Origin: Adineta vaga
Lineage: Eukaryota > Rotifera
Assembly: GCA_021613535.1 (NCBI GenBank)
Contig: CP075493.1
Location: 14,322,001 to 14,386,000, forward strand
DNA length: 64,000 bases
Direction: 5' to 3'
Within the stretch, counting starts at the first letter, position 1, and the number at the start of each line of letters is the position of its first letter. This document shows positions 1 to 11,677 of this stretch, one piece after another. The translations under genes were made by a program, and so were the position numbers. The notes beneath the pieces are model-generated. The model was not told the origin of the DNA, did no database searches, and worked only from the letters and a program-made list of their open reading frames with translations.

Positions 1-278
1 TAAAACTTTCAATAAAACTACTCTTCTATCAATAGATCACGTAATAATAGACCGATGACCATACGAGAAAAAATCAAAGCAACTTTTACAATTCTGATAG
101 ATTTACTTCTCAACGGATGTCAAACTCGTGTGAAAAGAAAAGAGAATGATTTCAATGGTGTGTTGTGAAAAAGAGTTTTTTTTTATTTTTTTATTTACCT
201 AGGTAAATAGAAACAAAGGAAGTAACGCGCACGATTCTGAAAGGTAGAGTAATATAAAAACAGTATATTTTCTTTAAT

Positions 279-3104
279 TTGATTCATTTTACTCTTGACA
301 TGGCACATGCAACATCGATAACTTTAACAAACGTTAATGAAATAATATCAAATAAGAATAATACAACATCATTGACACAATCTCGTGTCATTGAAAATTT
401 TATTATTATTTGGTTAGATGCAGATATTAATGAATTTGATGAAGATACAAAAGATTCCATCACGAATCTTCGGCAGTTAGTTAACTCAATCAAAATATTT
501 CAAGATGTGGATCAATGTGTGGACTTTTTGACTGATATCACAAATGAAAAAGTATTTATGATTGTTTCAAATAAATTTGCTGAACAAATTGTGTCTCTAA
601 TCGAAAATATTGTTCAATTACATTCCATCTATATTATTTGTAATCAATCAATAGAGCATCAATCATGGTTAGATAATTATCAAAATGTAAAAGGAATATA
701 CAATAAAATCGAATCGATTTGTGATGCATTGAGAAGAAATATTCGTCAATATGACATGAATCTATCGTCAATTAATATTATTCCGACAAGTTCTCTTACG
801 AATTTTGATGAACTTGATCAATCATTTATGTATTCACAAATTCTTAAAGAAATCATTGTTGAGATTAATTATGATGAAACAGCTTTGAAAGAATTCGTTG
901 AATTTTGTTCTATTCAATATGCTGATAATAAAATTCAATTAAATAAAATACGTGATTTCGAACAATCATATAAAGATCATTCACCAATTTGGTGGTACAC
1001 AAAAGAACCGTTTCTTTATTCTGTACTAAACAAAGCATTGAGAACACAAGAAATTGATGTTATCATTAAGATGGGATTTTTCATTCAAGATCTTCATCAA
1101 CAAATTGAACAGCTATACATAGAAGAACACCATACTTCCAAGATAATTATTTATCGAGGTCAGGCAATATCCAGTGATGAGTTTGAAAAGATTAAGAATA
1201 ATAAAGGTGGTCTTCTTTCATTTAATCATTTTTTATCCACAAGTATTGATGAAACTGTTTCATATGCTTTTGCAGCAAGTGTTGAGGAAAATCCGGAATT
1301 AATTGGAATTCTATTTCAAGTTGAAATTAATCCATTGATTTCTACAGTACCATTTGCTTCATTAGACAAAATTAGTTATTATGATGACATCGAAAGAGAA
1401 ATTCTTTTTTCAATGCATACTGTTTTTCGTATAGGTGAAATGAAAAAAATGAAAGATCGCTTGTGGAAAGTCAATCTGATATTGACCAGTGATAATGATC
1501 AGCAATTAAAAGAATTAACGGACTGTATAAGAAAGGAACATCAAAACAAGAACCAATGGCATCGTATGGCTGGATTGATGATGACAATGGGCAACTTCAG
1601 TAAAGCTTTAGAAATATTCGATTTAATAGGCGACCAACATTGCAAAGCAAATAGTAAAGAAAATATTGTCATAAACCCAGCTATCTATCATGATACGGCT
1701 GTAGCATACAGAGGAATAGGAGATTATCCAAATGCTTTACTATATTTTCAAATGACGCTGGAAATTCAACAGAAAATACTCCCATATAATCATCAAGAGT
1801 TTGTTACTACGTACAATAATCTTGGTTCAATAAATGAGGTTATGGGGAACTATTCGCTAGCACTCTCATATTATCAAAAGGCACTTGAAATACAAAGAAA
1901 ATGTGTCTCGTCAAATGATCTATCACTTGCTATTACTTACAATAATATTGCAGCACTATACAATTCTACCGGAGATTATCCGAGCGCACTCTCATACTAT
2001 AGGAAAACACTCAAAATTGAACAACAATCTCTTCCATCTAATCATCCAAGTTTAGCTGCTACTTATGAAGAAATTGGTTCACTCTATGGTTTTATGGGAG
2101 ACTATACTACAGCATTGTCGCATCATAAAAAAGCACTTGAAATTCAGCATAAAACTTTACCACCTGATCATCCAAATTTAGCCATTACATACAAGAATAT
2201 CGGGGAAGGTTATCGTATGTCAGGGGATGCTTCAGAAGCACTTTCATATTATGAGAAAGCATTTGAAATTGACCTGAAATCTCTTCCAGAACATCATCCA
2301 TCAAAAGCGAATACTTTCAGTTGCATTGCTGCGGTGCATCATGTATTAGGAAATCATGCGATCGCATTGTCTCATTTAAAAAAAGCACTGGAAATTAGAG
2401 AACATTCTTTTTCCTCCGATCATCCAACTATCGCTAGAACATATACTGAGATTGGTGCATTATATGAATCGATGGAAGATTATTCAACTGCACTTGTATA
2501 TTATAAGAAAGCACTCAAAATTGAAGAGAAATCTTTGCCATCGAATCATCCAAGTTTGGCATATAACTTTAATAGAATTGGTTCAATATATGATTCAATG
2601 AAAAATTATCCATCTGCACTTACCTTTTATCAAAAAGCACTTGATATTCAACAGAAATCCCTTCCACCTTACCATGCTGATCTATCAAATACTTATAACA
2701 ATATAGCTCTTGTATATCAATCGACAGGCGAGTATTCAACGGCACTGTCATACTATCAGAAGACACTTGAGATGAAAGAAACATCGCATCCATACAATCA
2801 ATCATTGATTGGTACTGCCTACAATAATATAGGTGAAATCTATCGTTATAAAGAAGATTATATGACAGCATTATCATATTACGAGAAAACTCTTTCAATT
2901 TGGCAGAAGTTTCTCCCTTCTAATCATACATCATTAGCCATTTTGAATGGTAATATGGCGATGGCATGCAAGGGCCTCTGTCGATACGAACAAGCTATTA
3001 AACACGCTGAACAAGCTGTAGATATTGCTAGCTGTAGTTTTGGTTTACACCATTCGAGAACAATAGCTTATCAAAAACTTCTAGGTGATCTTCAACAAAA
3101 CTAA
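279..3104 (+). CDS. ADP-ribosyltransferase with TPR repeats (ART-TPR gene 1)
   Basis: Single-exon reading frame of 941 residues; the ATG at 300 is an equally good start. Residues about 40-160 form an N-terminal alpha/beta domain shared with the two other ART-TPR genes in this window. Residues about 190-410 are an arginine-specific-type mono-ADP-ribosyltransferase domain with the R-S-E signature: R293 in YRGQ, S320-T-S322 in FLSTS, and E372-R-E374 as the ExE motif. Such enzymes move ADP-ribose from NAD+ to a protein side chain, usually arginine. Residues about 465-935 hold roughly eleven 42-residue kinesin-light-chain-type TPR units (pattern YNNIG..Y...G.Y..AL.YY.KALEI), a protein-binding scaffold. 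There is no signal peptide, so it is probably cytosolic. The catalytic residues look complete. The target is unknown. Confidence 0.9.
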   Translation: MIHFTLDMAHATSITLTNVNEIISNKNNTTSLTQSRVIENFIIIWLDADINEFDEDTKDSITNLRQLVNSIKIFQDVDQCVDFLTDITNEKVFMIVSNKFAEQIVSLIENIVQLHSIYIICNQSIEHQSWLDNYQNVKGIYNKIESICDALRRNIRQYDMNLSSINIIPTSSLTNFDELDQSFMYSQILKEIIVEINYDETALKEFVEFCSIQYADNKIQLNKIRDFEQSYKDHSPIWWYTKEPFLYSVLNKALRTQEIDVIIKMGFFIQDLHQQIEQLYIEEHHTSKIIIYRGQAISSDEFEKIKNNKGGLLSFNHFLSTSIDETVSYAFAASVEENPELIGILFQVEINPLISTVPFASLDKISYYDDIEREILFSMHTVFRIGEMKKMKDRLWKVNLILTSDNDQQLKELTDCIRKEHQNKNQWHRMAGLMMTMGNFSKALEIFDLIGDQHCKANSKENIVINPAIYHDTAVAYRGIGDYPNALLYFQMTLEIQQKILPYNHQEFVTTYNNLGSINEVMGNYSLALSYYQKALEIQRKCVSSNDLSLAITYNNIAALYNSTGDYPSALSYYRKTLKIEQQSLPSNHPSLAATYEEIGSLYGFMGDYTTALSHHKKALEIQHKTLPPDHPNLAITYKNIGEGYRMSGDASEALSYYEKAFEIDLKSLPEHHPSKANTFSCIAAVHHVLGNHAIALSHLKKALEIREHSFSSDHPTIARTYTEIGALYESMEDYSTALVYYKKALKIEEKSLPSNHPSLAYNFNRIGSIYDSMKNYPSALTFYQKALDIQQKSLPPYHADLSNTYNNIALVYQSTGEYSTALSYYQKTLEMKETSHPYNQSLIGTAYNNIGEIYRYKEDYMTALSYYEKTLSIWQKFLPSNHTSLAILNGNMAMACKGLCRYEQAIKHAEQAVDIASCSFGLHHSRTIAYQKLLGDLQQN

Positions 3105-3940
3105 AGACTGAACACTCTTTTCTTGGCGTAACGTCGATGTTTACATTTTATTCCAGAATGAAAATAAAAAAGCTCGAGTAAAGACTATGATTTACAATGA
3201 GTAAGTAGGGTGAAAGTAAGCGAGCGTGTTGAATGCAGAGTCTGTTCATACCCTCAACTAGAAATTATCCTTTTTTCTTTTTTTCTTTCTTTTAATTGAA
3301 GGCCATGTACTAAAGATCAACAAATAGAATGAAATTTTATTATTTCATCTTCATCGATATCTGAATTTTAAGATCATCTTCCGATTCCATCGTTGAGAAC
3401 TCTGACGATCAAATCACATGCGATATACCGTCTGATCCATCATCATGTTCTGTCTTAACTTTTTTTCTTGAAACGAAGGTTTTAGATTGAAATCTGTTTC
3501 TAACGATATTTAATTTTAGGCACGCTAGTTAAGGACCAGGATCTGATTAGAATATTCTGTTTTAAATGATGCATGCTATACTGTAAACATTGTGATGTTT
3601 TTACGAAACAAGTTTGAAATCAATGGTGGATAACAGTTTTTAATGATTATTCGATTTCTTCATGATTTGAATAATCTTAGAACTGATATTTCAAATTGTT
3701 TACAGAAGCATTTTGTTGCGATTTCGTTCCATTAGATGAATTAGATACCGACATATTAGTCTGCTCCGTCTTATTACGTATTTACAGTTTGATTTTTGTA
3801 ATAGATGTAACCACATGAAAGGTAATAAATGTTTTCTGACGGACGTTTCTATAGCTTGACTTTTATCAATCAGATATAATATATACAGAAAGTAACATTT
3901 ATTAAAAACTGAGAAATCTTCACTAAATTAGAGTGGTAGT
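3105..3940. other. Intergenic region, no gene seen
   Basis: AT-rich sequence with stops in all frames. A 22-base stretch near 3147-3168 (beginning attccagaatg) recurs near 38622, which may be a remnant of a dispersed repeat. Nothing else is supportable. Confidence 0.5.
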
Positions 3941-4774
3941 TTATGTCGAATTTTGAGTATTGGGAATAAATTCTATTTTTTTATCTGTTACTGTTAATAT
4001 GTACACAATTCGATCTCCTTTTTCCATATCCAGTTGAAAAGTATTGTACTGATCCTTTGATTGTGATTGAAATTGTTTTATACGCTGTAATTCTTTATCC
4101 GTATAAAGTAGATTTTTAGAAATACCATACTGTATAAATGTATGTTTATTTGGATTTTTATTGCGTTCATCATCGTCTAATTTCCATTTCATCTTCGATT
4201 GAATCTGTCTTAATACGGGAAGATATTGGAGATCATCACTAGCATGTCCATCAGGATTCGGTTGTATATTAGTATAGAACTCTGGCACTAGACGTGTTAT
4301 AAATGGTGTTACTGTGCTTAACCAAACTAACACTTTCATTGACTTCTTCTCTTGATATTCTTGAACTCTCGAAATAAAATAACCATGAAGAAAATGATGT
4401 ATACCATGTTCCTTCCATTGATGATCTGTACATCCTAGTACAGCATGTACTATTGGTTGGCCATTGCTAATCGATAGACCAAAATCAAAATCAATCATCA
4501 TATATCCGATATAACGATCTTTTATTCGTGCTAAATAAATATGTGTTGATTCTTGAATAGAATTCATTGTTCGATCTGTTGGATTCAGATAACTTTGAGC
4601 TGTGATATCATACAGATTCTTCAGTATATATGGCGATTTTAATAATTCTTCTCTGGTTTTTGTTTCGATATGACATGATGTTGGATACTTGATTTGAATG
4701 GAATTATGACTTTTTCTAAAGACAGAATGTGTTCGTAAGATCGAAGAAATGAATTGTCTTGTTACTGATAACAT
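3941..4774 (-). CDS. Unknown protein, possibly GNAT-like acyltransferase
   Basis: A single exon of 277 residues starting at the ATG at 4774. The central part (about residues 80-160) has the strand order of a GNAT-type acyltransferase: a strand reading IYLARIKDRYIGYMMIDF, then HAVLGCTDHQWKEHGI followed by a helix, where the acetyl-CoA loop would lie. The usual Q/RxxGxG/A loop is not clearly present, so enzymatic activity is doubtful. The first 35 residues are basic and hydroxyl-rich and could be a mitochondrial presequence, but this is weak. Convergent with the ART gene upstream. I do not recognise a named family; the fold assignment is inference. Confidence 0.5.
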   Translation of the reverse strand: MLSVTRQFISSILRTHSVFRKSHNSIQIKYPTSCHIETKTREELLKSPYILKNLYDITAQSYLNPTDRTMNSIQESTHIYLARIKDRYIGYMMIDFDFGLSISNGQPIVHAVLGCTDHQWKEHGIHHFLHGYFISRVQEYQEKKSMKVLVWLSTVTPFITRLVPEFYTNIQPNPDGHASDDLQYLPVLRQIQSKMKWKLDDDERNKNPNKHTFIQYGISKNLLYTDKELQRIKQFQSQSKDQYNTFQLDMEKGDRIVYILTVTDKKIEFIPNTQNST

Positions 4775-5749
4775 TGATTTCTTTTCTAAAATTGAAATAT
4801 TAATAATACTTTACCACTGCGAACACATTCTTTCAATATAATCACGCATATTTTTTGCAAACATGTATGTTATACTGATCCAGAAAAGAAAAACGAAATC
4901 AATACTAAAATAAGAGCAAAGTGTATAAAGAAGGACAGTTATATGAGAATAGACAGCTGCCTTTTTTCTTTTCATATTGAATGCATACTATATACTATAT
5001 AACCCACAAGGCCAACAATCGAAGATAGGATATCTATCAGTGACATGAAAAAAGAATATATAAAAAGAGGTGTTCTTTATGTTGTAGAGTTTGGTTAATC
5101 GACAGCTAACATCTGCAAGATCATCATACTCGAAAGATATAATATTTTTATGTATTCTAATACAAAATATCTGAATAACGAGAGTGTTGTTTAATTGTTT
5201 CTACGTTTGACACTCCTTCAAATATAGTGCGGAGTCGCATATGATAGTCTTTCGTTGTGAATAAAATATTCTTTCATGAGATCGGTGAATAACACATTTG
5301 GTTTTGTAAAAAGAGGTAACAACAAATATGATTATTTATTGATGACAATTATTTTTAAACAAAGTTGCATCAGTTTTAGAGTTTATAATAGCATACAAAG
5401 AAGTTTCATCTCGATCGAATGATTTGTATTCAAAGACAAATGCATATCTGAGAGTATCAAAACATGTATTTTGATTTTTAAGAAATAAATATTGCGAATT
5501 TTGAGAAAATATAGAGAAGACATCTTACAAAAGAATCAGTTTTTAGCTTTGGCTTAACAGTGAAATATTCTCGAAATAATACTTGATCACTTACGTTGCC
5601 ATATAGAATATAACGAGCTGAAACAATAACTTCACGATTTTTACTCTATTTTGAATCTTTGTCGTATAAAAATATTCATTCGGTTGCATAATAGAAATTT
5701 TTTTATACTATATCTTAGAATTACGGAATACATATATAAACAAAAATAG
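4775..5749. other. Intergenic region, no gene seen
   Basis: AT-rich, stops in every frame. A TATA-like stretch (tatataaaaag) near 5057 has no recognisable coding sequence downstream. Confidence 0.5.
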
Positions 5750-8152
5750 TCATAGATGATTTATTGTAAACAATTCTGTTAATCCATAATTTTCCAATAA
5801 AAACGGTTTTATGTCATTGATTTTTCGTGTAATATCTTTAGTTTTTTGTTTTTTATCATAATAATCATTTTCTTCATATAATTCCTTGGATATTATCAAA
5901 CTCTCATCAGCTAATTCATATTGAGATAGTTCAATATAAATATCGGCCAATTCTCGATATATTTTAGCCAAATCAGAATCGATACTAGCTATCAACACAG
6001 TAGAATTTATTGGTATTGCTCTATATTTTATTTGGCATTCAAGTTCTTTTTGTTTATAATGAAGAGCTAAAGTATAATTTTGTTTTTGTTCAGCATACAT
6101 TTTAGATATTTTACCATAATATTCTGCGCATGAACTAAAGTTTGATTCGTCTTGTTGCAAATAGATTTGTATTACTTTTTCATAGTTCATTGTTGCTTCT
6201 GTGACAAGACCGATTGCATTCTGAAGTTCAGCTAAATTATGAATGCAATTCAACAGATCTGAATGATTTGCTGGAAGATAATTTAATAATTCTTTCAATT
6301 GTTGCTCTTGGTGTGTAATACAATTGAGTAAGATTTCTTTTCGTTGGGTTTCATCATCGGTAATTGTAGCTCTTTTTTGAGAAAGCAAGATCATTATATC
6401 GTAAAGTTCTATTCGCTTATGCTTATCTTCAGTCATCAGTAGGGATAACATACAGGTCGTAATTCCAAGATCATAATAATTATTTGCAAGGATATTGTCT
6501 TTTACATATATTTCATAAACAAAACCCAAATCGGAACAAATACGACCAATGTCAACAGCACAGATTAGTTCTTTGTCGTTGATAAACGATTGATAAATAG
6601 TCAAGGCTTCTTTCAACTTATCCAATGTGATCTCTACATATTCAGGATAATGTTTGATATGAAACTGTTGATAGATTCGAGCAATCATAAAGCATTTAAT
6701 TGCATTCAACCATATCGTTTCCGAGGAAAATAATTCTTGTAATTCTACAAAAAGACTATTTATATCTTCTAAACTCACTCTATATAAATTATTTATTATT
6801 TCATTGATGCAATTTTTTAATGTTGCTCTTGATGTTATTCCAATAACATCGTACTTCTGTTTTAAAGATGATTCATCTTCTAATTTGAGTTTTACGACGT
6901 ATAGATTTGTATCCTCATTGTGGGAACATTCAATAACTTTGAAACGTGCTCCAATCATAAATAAAACTTCATTTTCATTAGGAAAATAAGATACACTTGC
7001 AATGTGACCAAATGGATGAGTTGTAAAACAACAATCAAGTTCAATTTCAAATAAGATACTTTGCAATTCATCATTCCGTGGAGATGATGATTCAATGAGA
7101 AACGTTGCAAGAGTACGATCTAAAGTTGTTGAAAAGAAACTAGTAGTAATAAAATCGGCATCTTCTGTAAGCGTAGAAACTTCATGTGATGAAATAATCT
7201 GTCCACGATAAACTTTTACCATACCAACGTCTGAATAACTAGTTTGAAAATTTTCATGTTCATTCTCTAATTGTATATACATGTCTTTGATAAAGAAACC
7301 AAATAAAAAGATAACTTCGATGTTTTGCTGACGAAGTGCTCTGTTAAGAAGATGAAAGAAAAACGTATCACGAGTATACCAATGAATGGCTGTATTAGAT
7401 GTGTAAGTTCGTTCAAATTCATCTAATATTTTCAATTCCGACTCTCGATCTTGATAGTAATGTCGTAATGTTGTAAGAAACGTTTGAAGACAATTATCAG
7501 GATACGTCAAATGACAGAGCATAGAAATCACATAGTTCCACCATGAAAATGTGAACATATTTGTGGAATAATTATCTCTTCCAGCTTCGCTAAAAATACC
7601 ATCTTTCGCTTGCTGTAAATATTGTTCGACGTCATATTTGAGATCTTTTAATAGCATTTGTAAATCAGTATAGATATTTCTAGTCTATATATAGGAAACA
7701 TGAAACAAACATGATTTTTCAATACTGTCTGGTAATGATCAATTTACTTTGCTATATTCTTGTGGACACTGTTGATGTTCGTGTTCTTCTTGACAGTAAA
7801 TATAGATTGTTCGTATATGTTTTAGAATGTGAATTTGAGGAATGATAATTTGATCAGAACAATTAGAACAAATTAGGAATGTTGTTGTATCGTTTGTTTG
7901 TTCAATAAATTGTACAGTTTCTTCTATATTATTAATGAATTTCGTATAATTAACAATTTTGCGAAACTCTTCCAATAAGAATAGAACCGTATGTTGTGAA
8001 GTATTATTCAAATTTGTGTTGAGAAATATCAGTTGGTGTGATTCAATATTATTATGCTCACGATCAAAGAAGTAACGACGACGTTCATCTGTGGTATTTC
8101 TGATTGTGTTTAAATCTTGCGAGAACGTAGCTGATATGACTGGACAACACAT
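5750..8152 (-). CDS. ADP-ribosyltransferase with degenerate TPR region (ART-TPR gene 2), two exons
   Basis: I read this as complement(join(5750..7684,7748..8152)), 779 residues, with a 63-nt GT..AG intron at 7685-7747. Removing it joins the frames without a shift and restores the conserved IY..L segment after the N-terminal receiver-like domain, matching the other two ART-TPR genes. The ART domain spans about residues 230-410: R295 in YRGQ, S320-T-T322 (STT instead of STS) and E372-N-E374. The C-terminal 350 residues are helical with weak TPR signals (for example around residues 610-700) but have lost the regular 42-residue period seen in genes 1 and 3. The enzyme probably remains active, since R, S and both Glu are kept. 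Inferred: cytosolic mono-ADP-ribosyltransferase with a diverged partner-binding region. Confidence 0.85.
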
Positions 8153-8752
8153 TTTCGAATGAATTGATGATAACTTACTGGACCATTAGTTATATTTGAA
8201 TCGTGTGAGAATAACTAGAGTTATTCGGACAGTTAATTTAATTTCAACACAACTCTGTGATTTATAGAAATATTCGATTCTTTATTGTGTGTAAATCATA
8301 ACACGCACAATATGTGCAAAGAAATTTGATACCACCATGATAAGGAAAAGAAAAAGAAAAACAGCGGCAATCTTGAGTAACGTCGCTGTGAAATTAACAT
8401 GGCGTAGAATGAAGTGCTACGATTGAAACAATCGATTTACAATTGTAAAACCAACTCGAAATAAGTATGATATTACCAATGACACATTCCCTTTCTTTAT
8501 ATAGCACATGATCTAATTGAATATTATAGTAACGAGTCACTTCCTGTGTATAGTTTCTTTAGAATAAAGAAAACGACAAACGCATAGTGTGCGTTATTTT
8601 TTATATTTGTTTTTCTTCGTTCTCCTCGCTTGCAGAGCATAGTGTAATAAAAGAAACTTGTGATGCATATTTGTCAATAGAAAAAAAGAAAAACGGTGAC
8701 TAAATAAAAATTTCGTAACTAAAGAACAAGTTACAAACAGACAAATGATAAT
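8153..8752. other. Intergenic region between divergent genes
   Basis: Contains the 5' flanks of the minus-strand ART gene and the plus-strand F-box gene. AT-rich; no further gene or clear promoter motif is recognisable. Confidence 0.5.
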
Positions 8753-10576
8753 ATGGGAAAAATACTGAATATAACGAAGTTAAGAAAAATTTTCTTATCA
8801 AACGTATACGACTTTCAAATCGCGTCCATGTCTCAGTCAAGTAACATTATAACAATTCTACAACCAATGAAATTGGAATTGCTACCCGTTGAATTACTAT
8901 TGTGTTTATTCGACTATTTTTCTACAAATGATCTTTTGAAACAATTCTATCATCTCAATTTTCACTTTGATTCGCTCCTACTGAATTACGTTCGATCTCA
9001 TGGCTTCAACTTTCGATCAATATCCAAAATTGACTTTGACACCATCTGTCTTAAATATCTTCCAAACATGGCTAATCAAATAGCTTCTCTTGGTCTGTCA
9101 GACTGTGAGAATACTCCTGGACAAACGAATCAATTCTTTAAATATGGTTTCACTCTCTCCGAATTTACTCATCTAAAATCGCTTTCACTCTATGGTATTT
9201 CTTCTGAACAAACAATAGATCGAATCTTATCAGAATTGTCTCGACTAGATCATTTGACATATCTAATATTCAAACAATGTTCATTTGCAATGAGAGATTC
9301 GCGAACAAGAATCAATGCAATTTGGAGCCTTGTCAAATTGAGACATTGTTGTCTTGAAAATTCTGCCGGTTATTTTCTTTCGCCAACGGTGACTTCATCC
9401 AGTATTCGCTCATTTTCTTCGTGTATGGTTCCAGTCAGCGATAATGATTTCACTGGATTATTGGCACACACACCGAATCTTCGACATTTCTCAATTGATT
9501 TCTCGTTTCTTTGGACTTTTTCCTTCGTCTTTCCATCTAATATGCTCATCAAAACATTGGAGGTATCCTTGGCTAACGTAAATACTACTTTACTCATGCC
9601 TTTTTTGCAGCAACTACATAATTTACGTCGGTTAAAGCTTAGAATGCAATATTGTTTCATATATGGAGAACAATGGGAACAAATTATTAAAACTCATCTT
9701 CCAAATCTCTTGCTGTTTCAATTTCGAATGAAATCTGCATTTGAAAAAGAAAACAATCGCGAAGAACGTATCGATGAGATTCTTGACACATTTCGAAGTC
9801 CATTTTGGCTTAAAGAACATCGATGGTATGTCCGTTGTGATTGGAGTCCTGATTATGGCAAGATGTATCTATATACTGTACCGTATGCATTTCAAAATTT
9901 CACCTTCGAGTTTTCCGTCATTTCTAAATCTACATATCCACGCAAGAATAATCGACGATTATATGACTTAGTACGTACGCTTACCTACAAGCCTCAACTA
10001 TCAAAATGGTCCATTCGATCTCAGATACAGTTTTTCAATATTCACACTCTATCCGTTGAATTCCCAATCAGTGACTTTTTTTATTCGATGGTACCAAATC
10101 TTTGTCAATTGATGTCACTTGATGTTTGGTCGAATGATCGGAGTACAAATTCGAATATGCAATTACAAGTCTTACTTGATAGGTCACCAAATTTACTTTC
10201 GTTACGCTATCGTATATGGCCATCATCTGATTCCACACAAATGCCACCGTATGAAAATCGAAGTACCTCTGTTCGTTACTTAGATTTGAGATATATGAAT
10301 CGATGCTATGATAATGAACAATGCATAGCTTTGGGTCATTCACCACTCGGTAGACAATGTGAAATACTTTCTCTTTCTGTAAAAAACGAGAATTGTATAT
10401 TTGATCTGGCAAATACAATGGATTATTTGCGAACTTTGAATATCGCCCATAACTCGTATACCCAACGTATATGGTCATCGACAAAAGATGAACTTATCAA
10501 AGAAGTCTCTCAGAATAAAACATCAAGAGTCCTTCTTCATTCACTAAACTATCTTCAGGATGCGACTGAAGATTAG
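8753..10576 (+). CDS. F-box-like protein with leucine-rich C-terminal region
   Basis: Single exon, 607 residues; the ATG at 8829 is an alternative start and the conserved part begins shortly after it. Around residue 40 a degenerate F-box reads LELLPVELLLCLFDYFSTND followed by a hydrophobic helix. Known F-boxes bind SKP1 and place substrates on SCF ubiquitin ligases. The remaining 500 residues show irregular leucine-rich spacing (HLKSLSLYGISS, HLTYLIFKQCSF, NLRHFSIDF, NLRRLKLR, LRTLNIAHN) typical of the substrate-recognition half of such proteins. This layout is one I associate with a large bdelloid family (knowledge, not searched). No catalytic function is expected. Substrate unknown. Confidence 0.75.
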   Translation: MGKILNITKLRKIFLSNVYDFQIASMSQSSNIITILQPMKLELLPVELLLCLFDYFSTNDLLKQFYHLNFHFDSLLLNYVRSHGFNFRSISKIDFDTICLKYLPNMANQIASLGLSDCENTPGQTNQFFKYGFTLSEFTHLKSLSLYGISSEQTIDRILSELSRLDHLTYLIFKQCSFAMRDSRTRINAIWSLVKLRHCCLENSAGYFLSPTVTSSSIRSFSSCMVPVSDNDFTGLLAHTPNLRHFSIDFSFLWTFSFVFPSNMLIKTLEVSLANVNTTLLMPFLQQLHNLRRLKLRMQYCFIYGEQWEQIIKTHLPNLLLFQFRMKSAFEKENNREERIDEILDTFRSPFWLKEHRWYVRCDWSPDYGKMYLYTVPYAFQNFTFEFSVISKSTYPRKNNRRLYDLVRTLTYKPQLSKWSIRSQIQFFNIHTLSVEFPISDFFYSMVPNLCQLMSLDVWSNDRSTNSNMQLQVLLDRSPNLLSLRYRIWPSSDSTQMPPYENRSTSVRYLDLRYMNRCYDNEQCIALGHSPLGRQCEILSLSVKNENCIFDLANTMDYLRTLNIAHNSYTQRIWSSTKDELIKEVSQNKTSRVLLHSLNYLQDATED

Positions 10577-10747
10577 GTGCAAATATTACTCACATTATTC
10601 TGTAAAATAAAATATTTAAAAAAGTAGCTTTTATTTGATAATAAATTAGAAGATACGTTTTATACAAGATGCATTTTGTTAAGCCGATTGGAATGAACAA
10701 TTATCAATGATTATGATCGATTGAGAAAGGAGATAATCGAATAAAAA

Positions 10748-11266
10748 ATGACTGAGTTAACTGAAGAGATCAAAGAAATGCAACAAATGATAGAATTTAA
10801 TGAAATTGATTTGAAAATAAAACTAGATGAAATGAATGAAAAACTGAATAATCCATTTGGATTCAAGAAACTCGTCAGTCATTTATAAATCAACTTTTAA
10901 TTATTTCAGGAAAAAGGGTAATTTGGAATTTGTATATAACAACATTTAGTTGTCTATTGAAAGTTCGTTTAAAATTCGAACTGATTGAATATCAAGTCCA
11001 AATAGATCAATTATCGTGTCCAATAGATGTGACAGTTGATCGACGAAACAAACGAGTGATGTGATGGTCATTTGATCAAAAGCGAGAAGCAATATTAGTT
11101 GCAGGTGGAAATGAAAAAGGAAATGATTTCGATCAACTTAACTTTCATCTTTGTTAATAAAGATCAATCTCTTTATATATTAGATTATTTGAATCATCGT
11201 GTAATGAAATGAAGAAAAGATGTGTTTAAAGGAATCGTTGTATATTGGAATAAACATCGTTAAAAA
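10748..11266 (+). pseudogene. Remnant of a coiled-coil/NHL-repeat gene
   Basis: A short coding start at 10748 reads as a Glu/Lys-rich coiled coil (MTELTEEIKEMQQMIEF). After a stop near 10886, another stretch reads QLSCPIDVTVDRRNKRVM, a stop, then WSFDQKREAILVAGGN, which is the NHL beta-propeller pattern (L..P.DV.VD...NRRV..W). After a frameshift near 11145, a further NHL-like piece reads SLYILDYLNHRVMK and meets a stop where a Trp would be expected. At least three disruptions make this a pseudogene. NHL propellers usually follow B-box and coiled-coil segments, and the intact gene just downstream has a B-box and coiled coil, so the two may share ancestry at their N-terminal halves. Confidence 0.65.
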
Positions 11267-11677
11267 CAAAGATTTGTTAATATCAGTTCAGTGATCATTC
11301 AAAAAATTGAGTTTATTTTCTAAAAAGAAAAGTTGACATTGTGTAGTTTTCAGAAAACTATATGCTCGATGGTATATCCTCTCTCTCTCTCACTCTCATC
11401 CCACACCAGCATATCGAACTGTCGAAATGAATGAATATATTGCCACAGTGGGAGAAACTTGTTGCTTTAAAGTATATTGTTGTCATCGTCCTTCTATCTT
11501 TTCAGCTTTTTGTTCTTCAAAGAAAAACAAAAAAAAAGATATACGGATAACAGTTTTTTTACACAATGACATATGCTCACACACTCCAACTTGCATATAA
11601 AAGCGAAGTTTGTCGCCCTAGTGTGATAAACACAGGTAAAAGACATTTATATTTTCTGACAGTAATATTCTACTGCA

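Noticed and set aside
2620-2898. Minus-strand reading frame inside ART-TPR gene 1
   Set aside because: It is the antisense of TPR codons; no domain or codon bias of its own.
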